64,000 nt of DNA from Streptomyces sp. NRRL WC-3605. GTDB lineage: Bacteria > Actinomycetota > Actinomycetes > Streptomycetales > Streptomycetaceae. Both the position numbers and the translations under genes were made by a program. Numbering within the stretch: position 1 is the stretch's first letter; the number at the start of each line of letters is the position of its first letter. The notes below the pieces were generated by a model. That model did no database searches, had not been told where the DNA came from, and was given only the letters and a program-made list of their open reading frames with translations. Where the stretch lies: NCBI RefSeq assembly GCF_001509795.1, contig NZ_LLZN01000067.1:124001-188000 (forward strand). The letters run 5' to 3'. Shown here piece by piece: positions 58,276 through 64,000 of this stretch.

Positions 58276-59394
58276 TTGGAATTCGGGCTCTTCGTACAGG
58301 GATACGTCGGCAGGCGCGCCGAGACCGACCCGCTCGCCGAGCACAAGGCGCTCATGGAGGAGACCGAGTACGTCATCCAGGCGGACCGGTCCGGGTTCAA
58401 GTACGCCTGGGCCTCCGAACACCACTTCCTGGAGGAGTACTCGCACCTCTCCGCGAACGACGTGTTCCTCGGGTACCTCGCCCACGCGACGGAGCGGATC
58501 CATCTGGGGTCGGGGATCTTCAACCCGCTGGCGCAGGTCAACCACCCCGTGAAGGTCGCCGAGAAGGTGGCCATGCTCGACCATCTCACCCAAAACCGCT
58601 TCGAGTTCGGCAGTGGGCGGGGGGCCGGGTCGCACGAGATCCTGGGCTTCATCCCGGGCGTCACCGACATGAACTTCACCAAGGAGATCTGGGAGGAGAC
58701 CATCGCCGAGTTCCCCAAGATGTGGCTCCAGGACGAGTACGCCGGCTTCCAGGGCAAGCACTGGTCGCTCCCGCCGCGCAAGGTCCTGCCGAAGCCGTAC
58801 GGGAGGTCGCACCCGGCCATGTGGTACGCCGCCGGGTCGCCGCCCTCGTACGCGATGGCCGCCCGCAAGGGGCTCGGGGTGCTCGGCTTCAGCGTGCAGA
58901 AGGTCTCCGACATGGAGTGGGTGCTGGAGCAGTACAAGACCGCCATCGTCGACGCCGAGCCGGTCGGGGACTTCGTCAACGACAACGTCATGGTGACGAC
59001 CACCGCGATCTGCGCGCCGACCCACGCCGAGGCCGTCGAGACCGCGGTGAACGGAGGGCTGCACTACCTGCCCTCGCTGGTCTTCCGGTACCACGACACC
59101 TTCCCGCGGCCCGAGGGCTTCCCCGAGTGGCCCGAGACGCTGCCGCCGTACACCGCCGAGTTCGTGGAGCTGCTCATCGAGGAGGAGCTGCTGATCTGCG
59201 GCGACCCGGACGAGGTGCTCACCCAGTGCAAGCGGTGGGAGCAGGCCGGGGCGGACCAGCTGAGCTTCGGGCTGCCGGTGGGGGTGCCGAAGGAGGAGAC
59301 GTTGCGGACGATCCGGCTGATCGGGGAGCACGTGATCCCGAAGATCGACACGGATCCCGTGCATCGGACGACGCGGTTCCGGCATTCCGCCTGA
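58276..59394 (+). CDS. Luciferase-like flavin monooxygenase
   Basis: 372 aa from a TTG start. MEFGLFVQGYVG, ADRSGFKYAWASEHHFLEEYS, IHLGSGIFNPLAQVNHPVKVAEKVAMLDHL and FEFGSGRGAGSHEILGF define the bacterial luciferase/alkanal monooxygenase class that needs reduced flavin. The palindrome-controlled flavin reductase at 28126 is a plausible supplier, giving a two-component system for Baeyer-Villiger or hydroxylation chemistry. Confidence 0.87.
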   Translation: MEFGLFVQGYVGRRAETDPLAEHKALMEETEYVIQADRSGFKYAWASEHHFLEEYSHLSANDVFLGYLAHATERIHLGSGIFNPLAQVNHPVKVAEKVAMLDHLTQNRFEFGSGRGAGSHEILGFIPGVTDMNFTKEIWEETIAEFPKMWLQDEYAGFQGKHWSLPPRKVLPKPYGRSHPAMWYAAGSPPSYAMAARKGLGVLGFSVQKVSDMEWVLEQYKTAIVDAEPVGDFVNDNVMVTTTAICAPTHAEAVETAVNGGLHYLPSLVFRYHDTFPRPEGFPEWPETLPPYTAEFVELLIEEELLICGDPDEVLTQCKRWEQAGADQLSFGLPVGVPKEETLRTIRLIGEHVIPKIDTDPVHRTTRFRHSA

Positions 59395-59505
59395 TCGCCG
59401 CGGGGGTGCGGGCCGTTGGCGACCGCGGGTGCGATGTGGCCGGTCGCGCAGTTCCCCACGCCCCTGGGCGGCACTGCCCGCGCCCCTAGTCGAGGAGGAA
59501 CCGGC

Positions 59506-61236
59506 ATGCTCGATCACGTCATCAAGGGCGCCACCGTCGTCGACGGGACGGGCGCGCCCGCCTTCACCGCCGACGTCGGTGTCCGCGACGGGCGGATCGC
59601 CGTCGTCGGCCGGGTGACCGAGGAGGCCCGTGGCAGCGAGGACGCCTCCGGGCTCGTGCTGGCGCCCGGGTTCGTCGATCCGCACACCCACTACGACGCC
59701 CAGCTGTTCTGGGACCCGTACGCCACCCCGTCCCTGAACCACGGGGTGACCACCGTCGTCGGCGGGAACTGCGGCTTCACGCTCGCCCCGCTGAACCCCG
59801 GCCGGCCCGGGGACGCCGACTACACGCGCCGCATGATGTCCAGGGTCGAGGGCATGTCGCTGGTCGCGCTGGAGGAGGGCGCCCCCTGGAACTGGCACGG
59901 CTTCGGGGAGTACCTGGACGCGCTCGAAGGGCGCATCGCGGTCAACGCCGGCTTCATGGTGGGGCACTGCGCGCTGCGGCGGTACGTGATGGGCGAGGAC
60001 GCCGTCGGCGGCCGGCCGAGCGGCGAGCAGCTCGACGCGATGCTGCGGCTGCTGCACGACGCCATGGACGCCGGCGCCTGGGGCCTGTCCACCACCCAGT
60101 CCGCCACGCACTCCGACGGCGACGGCCGGCCCGTCGCCTCCCGGCACGCCGCACCGGCCGAGCTGCTCGCGCTGTCGAAGGCCGTCGGCGAGCACGAGGG
60201 CACCCAGATCGAGGCGATCGTCGCCGGGTGCCTCGACCAGTTCAGCGACGCCGAGATCGACCTGCTCGTGGAGATGAGCGCGGCCGCCGGGCGCCCCCTG
60301 AACTGGAACGTGCTCACCGTCGACGCGGCCGTGCCCGAGCGCGTCCCCCGGCAGCTGCTGGCGAGCGAACGGGCCCGCAGGGCGGGCGGCCGGATCGTCG
60401 CCCTGACCATGCCGATCCTCACGCCGATGAACATGTCGCTGGGCACCTTCTGCGCCCTCAACCTGATCCCCGGCTGGGGCGAGGTGCTGGGGCTGCCGGT
60501 GCCCGAGCGGATCACCCGGCTGCGGGACCCCGCCGTGCGGGCGGAGCTGCTGCGGCACGCCCGGTCCAGGGAGGCGGGCGTCTTCCGGCGGCTGACGAAC
60601 TTCGCGCGGTACGTCGTCGGCGACACCTACAGCGACGCCAACCGCGGCCTGACCGGACGCGTCGTCGGGGACATCGCCGCCGAGCGCGGCCAGGAACCCT
60701 TCGCGTGCCTGGTGGAGATCTGCGCCCACGACGACCTGCGGACGGTCCTGTGGCCCATGCCCACCGACAACGACCCGGCCTCCTGGGCGCTGCGCGCCGA
60801 GACCTGGCGGCACGAGGACGTCCTGCTCGGCGGCTCCGACGCCGGGGCGCACCTGGACCGGATGTGCGGGGCGCCGTACACCACCCGGTTCCTCGGCGAC
60901 TGTCTGCGCGGGCGCCGGCTCACCGGTGTGGAACAGGCCGTGAAGATGCTCACCGACGACCCGGCGCGGCTCTTCGGGCTGCGCGGGCGCGGACGGATCC
61001 AGGAAGGCTTCCACGCGGACCTGGTGCTGTTCGACCCGGAGCGTGTCGACGCCGCCCCGGCCACCCTGGTGCACGACCTGCCGGGTGAGAGCCCGCGGCT
61101 GGACTCCCGTGCGCTCGGCGTACGGGCCGTGTGGGTCAACGGCGTCGAGGCGATCCGCGACGACGTGGTGACCGGGGCCGTGCCGGGCCGGGTGCTGCGC
61201 TCGGGCCGGGACACCGGGACGGTGGCCACCCGGTGA
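59506..61236 (+). CDS. N-acyl-D-amino-acid deacylase-type amidohydrolase
   Basis: 576 aa amidohydrolase-3/D-aminoacylase family. Metal site PGFVDPHTHYDAQ, then NHGVTTVVGGNCGFTLAPL, MVGHCALRR and the late GGSDAGAHLDRMCG. Such proteins in catabolic clusters probably open a lactam or ring rather than act on D-amino acids. ATG at 59506 with GAGGAGGA upstream. The ALDH gene overlaps by 4 nt; both may be read from site 13. Confidence 0.86.
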   Translation: MLDHVIKGATVVDGTGAPAFTADVGVRDGRIAVVGRVTEEARGSEDASGLVLAPGFVDPHTHYDAQLFWDPYATPSLNHGVTTVVGGNCGFTLAPLNPGRPGDADYTRRMMSRVEGMSLVALEEGAPWNWHGFGEYLDALEGRIAVNAGFMVGHCALRRYVMGEDAVGGRPSGEQLDAMLRLLHDAMDAGAWGLSTTQSATHSDGDGRPVASRHAAPAELLALSKAVGEHEGTQIEAIVAGCLDQFSDAEIDLLVEMSAAAGRPLNWNVLTVDAAVPERVPRQLLASERARRAGGRIVALTMPILTPMNMSLGTFCALNLIPGWGEVLGLPVPERITRLRDPAVRAELLRHARSREAGVFRRLTNFARYVVGDTYSDANRGLTGRVVGDIAAERGQEPFACLVEICAHDDLRTVLWPMPTDNDPASWALRAETWRHEDVLLGGSDAGAHLDRMCGAPYTTRFLGDCLRGRRLTGVEQAVKMLTDDPARLFGLRGRGRIQEGFHADLVLFDPERVDAAPATLVHDLPGESPRLDSRALGVRAVWVNGVEAIRDDVVTGAVPGRVLRSGRDTGTVATR

Positions 61237-62690
61237 GCCGGACCGAGGGGCAGCGTCTGTTCGTCGCCGGCTCCTGGGTGGAGCCGGACGGCGGGTCCTA
61301 CGCCGTCGTCGACCCGGCGACCGAGGAGACCGTCGGACAGGCACCTGAGGCCACGCCGGAGCAGGCGCGGGCGGCCTGTGCCGCGGCCCGCGCCGCCTTC
61401 GGGCCGTGGTCGCGCACCGCGCCGGAGGAACGGGCCGCCGTCCTCGCGCGGGCGGCCTCCCTCGTCCGGGACCGTCTCGTGCCGTACGCCGAGCTGGCCC
61501 GCGCCGAGACCGGCGCGACCACGGCGACGGCCCGGGGCATGCAGGTGGGTGTCGCGGCGGCCCGCTTCCGCCGCTACGCCCGCGTCGAACCGGCCGAGTG
61601 GGCGATCCCTCCGCAGATCACCGAGGCCGGGCCGATGGGCCGGGCCGGGGTGATGGGCGCGCTCGCCGTGCGGCAGCCCGTCGGCGTGGTCGCCTGCGTC
61701 ACCTCGTACAACAACCCCTGGGCGAACCCGGCCGGCAAGATCGCGCCCGCGCTCGCGATGGGCAACACCGTCGTGGTGAAACCGGCGCCGCAGGACCCCC
61801 TGTCCGTCTACCGGATGGCGGAGGCGCTGGAGGAGGCGGGCGCGCCGCCCGGCGTGGTGAACGTCCTCTCGGCCCGTTCCGTGGCGGTCGGCGAGGCGGT
61901 CGTGTCGTCGCCGGACGTCGACATGGTGAGCTTCACCGGCTCCACCGCGGTCGGGCAGCGCATCGCCGAGGTGTGCGGGCGGGACATGCGGCGCCAGCTC
62001 ATGGAACTGGGCGGGAAGGGCGCCGCGGTCGTCCTCGACGACGCCGACCTGGACTCGGCGGTCGCCGGGATCGGCACCACGTTCACCTTCTACAGCGGCC
62101 AGATCTGCACGGCCCCGACCCGGGTGCTGGCCCAGCGTGGCGTGTACGGCCGCCTGGTGGAGCGGCTGGCGGCGTACGCGCGCCGGCTGCCGGTCGGCGA
62201 CCCGCGGGAGCCGGGCACGGTGGTCGGCCCGGTGATCTCCCGGGCGCACCGCGATCGGGTGGAGTCGTACGTCGAACTGGGCCGCAAGGAGGGTGCGGTG
62301 GTGGTGGCGGGCGGCGAACGCCCGGACCGCGCACGGGGCTTCTACGTGGCCCCGACCGTCCTGGCCGACTGCGCCAACGACATGCGCGTGGCCCGCGAGG
62401 AGATCTTCGGCCCGGTCGTCGTGGTCGTCCCCTTCGACGACGAGGAGGAGGGGGTCGCCCTCGCCAACGACAGCGACTACGGCCTCGTCGACTACGTCTG
62501 GTCCGGCGACGTGGCCCGCGCCTTCCGCGTGGCACGGCGGCTGCGGGCCGGCGGGGTCGGCGTGAACACCGTCGGCCGCAACATGGAGGCCCCGTTCGGA
62601 GGGTTCAGGAAGAGCGGGGTCGGCCGGGACGTCGGCTCGTACGCCCTGCACGCCTACAGCGAGGTGCAGTCGATCGTCTGGCCCGGCTGA
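61233..62690 (+). CDS. Aldehyde dehydrogenase
   Basis: 485 aa NAD(P)-dependent ALDH. The catalytic Glu lies in MELGGKGAAVVLDD and the nucleophile Cys in SGQICTAPTR; NPWANPAGKIAPALAMGNTVV and the late EIFGPVVVVVPFDDEEE complete the set. Would oxidise an aldehyde to its acid, feeding a CoA ligase. GTG start overlaps the deacylase stop. Confidence 0.9.
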   Translation: MSRTEGQRLFVAGSWVEPDGGSYAVVDPATEETVGQAPEATPEQARAACAAARAAFGPWSRTAPEERAAVLARAASLVRDRLVPYAELARAETGATTATARGMQVGVAAARFRRYARVEPAEWAIPPQITEAGPMGRAGVMGALAVRQPVGVVACVTSYNNPWANPAGKIAPALAMGNTVVVKPAPQDPLSVYRMAEALEEAGAPPGVVNVLSARSVAVGEAVVSSPDVDMVSFTGSTAVGQRIAEVCGRDMRRQLMELGGKGAAVVLDDADLDSAVAGIGTTFTFYSGQICTAPTRVLAQRGVYGRLVERLAAYARRLPVGDPREPGTVVGPVISRAHRDRVESYVELGRKEGAVVVAGGERPDRARGFYVAPTVLADCANDMRVAREEIFGPVVVVVPFDDEEEGVALANDSDYGLVDYVWSGDVARAFRVARRLRAGGVGVNTVGRNMEAPFGGFRKSGVGRDVGSYALHAYSEVQSIVWPG

Positions 62691-62691
62691 G

Positions 62692-63087
62692 TCAGTCCGC
62701 CAGGTCCACGCGGACCGTCAGCAGGTCCGTCCCGAGGGCCCGTACGGCCGAGCTGTTGAAGCGCGGGAGCCGCCGCAGCCGGGCCACCGGGTCGTCGTCC
62801 GGCAGCAGCCGGGCCGTACCGGAGTACCAGCGGCCCTTCACGCGTACCCGCACCCGGGGGTCCGCCTTGATGTTGCGCACGTACTGGGACCGCTCCCCGA
62901 ACTCCGACACCAGCCAGAACACGTCCCCGTCCCGGCGCCCGCCCACCGGCGTCCGCCGGGGCAGGCCGGACACCCGGCCCGTGGTTTCCAGCAGCGTCTG
63001 GAAGGGCATGCGGCGCAGTACCGGATTTCCCACATGGCGCTGGAACGCGGTGGCGGCACGGAACCTGACGTCGTCGAGGCGTGACAT
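62692..63087 (-). CDS. Deazaflavin/F420 nitroreductase-family protein
   Basis: 131 aa DUF385-type split barrel: LLETTGRVSGLPRRTPVGGR, VFWLVSEFGERSQYVRNIKADPRVRVRVKGRW. Shorter than the 41737 paralogue and without its N-terminal extension. The stop is 2 nt from the convergent ALDH stop. Function unknown. Confidence 0.85.
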   Translation of the reverse strand: MSRLDDVRFRAATAFQRHVGNPVLRRMPFQTLLETTGRVSGLPRRTPVGGRRDGDVFWLVSEFGERSQYVRNIKADPRVRVRVKGRWYSGTARLLPDDDPVARLRRLPRFNSSAVRALGTDLLTVRVDLAD

Positions 63088-63198
63088 GACGGCTAGTCTC
63101 CTGTCTCCCGGGGGACGCCGGGCCGCGCCCGGCGACATGTCGCCGGACCGTAGCCTGCGAGGCTCCCGGCACGCCAGGACGAGAGCGGGTGGCAGCTG

Positions 63199-64000
63199 AT
63201 GCGGGTCGTGACGTGGAACCTGTGGTGGCGTTTCGGCCCCTGGCAGGACCGGCGCAAGGCCATCCTCACCGCACTGCGCGACCTGCGCCCCGACGTCGTC
63301 GGACTCCAGGAGGTCTGGGCCGCCGACGGCGAGAACCAGGCCGAGTGGCTGGCCGGCGAACTCGGCCTGCACTGGGCGTGGGCGCCCTTCCCGGCCCCGG
63401 AGCGCTGGCGCGCGCGGATCGGCGACCCGTCCGCCGACGTCGGCGTCGCCGTCCTCAGCCGCTGGCCCGTCGCCGCGCGGCACACCCTGCGTCTGCCCGT
63501 GCCCGCCGACCTCGACGACGGCCGCCTCGCGCTGCACACCCGGCTGGCCGCCCCCGGCTACGACATCCCGTTCTTCACCACCCACCTGACCTCCGTCCCG
63601 TACGCCTCGGCGGTCCGCGTCGAACAGGTCACCGCCGTCGCCCGGTTCGTCGCCGAGCACCGCGGTGACACACCCTTCCCGCCCGTCGTCACGGGCGACT
63701 TCAACGCCTTCCCGGACTCCGACGAGGTCCGCCTCTTCAGCGGCCTGCGCACCGCGCCGCCCGTGCCCGGCCAGGTCTTCCTCGACGCCTGGGAGTACGC
63801 CGACCCGTCCGCCCCCGCCCTCACCTGGGACCCCGCCAACCCCCACGCCGCGGCCACGCTGGAGCCGGGCGCCCGCATCGACTACATCCACGTCGGCCCC
63901 CCGGGCGAGGGCGGCCTCGGCCACGTCCGCTCCGTCCGCCGAGCCTGCGACACCCCGATCGCCGGCACCTGGCCGTCCGACCACATGGCGGTCCTGGCGG
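63199..64000 (+). CDS. Endonuclease/exonuclease/phosphatase-family protein (partial)
   Basis: Open to the window end: 267 codons are visible from the ATG at 63199. The fold signature is clear: VVTWNLWWRFGPWQDRR, PDVVGLQEVW, THLTSVPYASAVR, VTGDFNAFPDSDEV, IDYIHVG and the terminal SDHMAVLA. Divalent-metal phosphodiesterase of the DNase I/sphingomyelinase/synaptojanin superfamily. No signal peptide, so probably cytoplasmic. Only a few residues are missing. Confidence 0.9.
   Translation, partial: MRVVTWNLWWRFGPWQDRRKAILTALRDLRPDVVGLQEVWAADGENQAEWLAGELGLHWAWAPFPAPERWRARIGDPSADVGVAVLSRWPVAARHTLRLPVPADLDDGRLALHTRLAAPGYDIPFFTTHLTSVPYASAVRVEQVTAVARFVAEHRGDTPFPPVVTGDFNAFPDSDEVRLFSGLRTAPPVPGQVFLDAWEYADPSAPALTWDPANPHAAATLEPGARIDYIHVGPPGEGGLGHVRSVRRACDTPIAGTWPSDHMAVLA

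Noticed and set aside
15119..62690. Complete steroid degradation cluster
   Set aside because: No ring A/B genes (KstD, KshAB, HsaACD-like) are seen in the window; only side-chain-like and C/D-ring-like enzymes are present.

Overview
The window is linear, very GC-rich actinobacterial DNA with strong third-position G/C bias, many GTG starts and dense gene packing. Gene content and order (dmdR1, an SCO4402-family protein, purU, an ECF sigma/anti-sigma pair, then afsK, afsS and afsR) match a Streptomyces chromosome core, specifically the dmdR1-afsR interval known from S. coelicolor. I saw no tRNA, rRNA, insertion sequence, prophage or CRISPR array.

Layout. 1-15140 is mostly conserved core: the iron repressor DmdR1, an alpha/beta hydrolase-fold protein without its nucleophile serine, an ABC exporter pair, a PrimPol-like protein, an NsdA-like regulator, a repeat-rich membrane protein, a solute-binding lipoprotein, an SCO4402-family protein, PurU, an anti-sigma/ECF sigma operon, a STAS antagonist and an EF-hand protein. 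From 15119 to 62690 core genes alternate with a large catabolic gene set: three acyl-CoA ligases (one FadD3-like, one ADP-forming), four acyl-CoA dehydrogenase subunits, two enoyl-CoA hydratases, two SDRs, an alcohol and an aldehyde dehydrogenase, two thiolase-fold lipid-transfer proteins (one very like mycobacterial Ltp2), two DUF35 OB-fold partners, two luciferase-like flavin enzymes, a flavin reductase, a cyclase-type hydrolase and two amidohydrolases. The core genes between them include a RsbW-like kinase, an ECF41 sigma factor with an FAD oxidoreductase, acetyltransferases, PNPOx-fold proteins, Lrp and TetR regulators, afsK, afsS and afsR. The window ends inside an endonuclease/exonuclease/phosphatase-family gene.

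Main result. Thirteen copies of one 17-bp palindrome, consensus TCTGACGNNNCGTCAGA, lie upstream of nearly every catabolic operon and not upstream of the core genes examined. This defines a candidate regulon of about 20 genes for CoA-dependent breakdown of a branched or polycyclic acid, possibly steroid- or terpenoid-like. The Ltp2-DUF35 retro-aldolase pair, FadE-type dehydrogenases and FadD3-like ligase echo actinobacterial steroid catabolism, but no ring A/B genes are visible and the palindrome is not the KstR or KstR2 motif. A TetR gene at 42851-43498, with a degenerate copy of the palindrome on its start codon, is the nearest candidate regulator.

Other points: afsK is cut by one in-frame TAG at codon 534, followed directly by the rest of its beta-propeller in the same frame; catabolic genes sit between the afsK side and afsS; a LexA-like box lies at 1223-1238; nested perfect palindromes follow dmdR1; and AfsR/PhoP-type direct repeats lie upstream of afsS.
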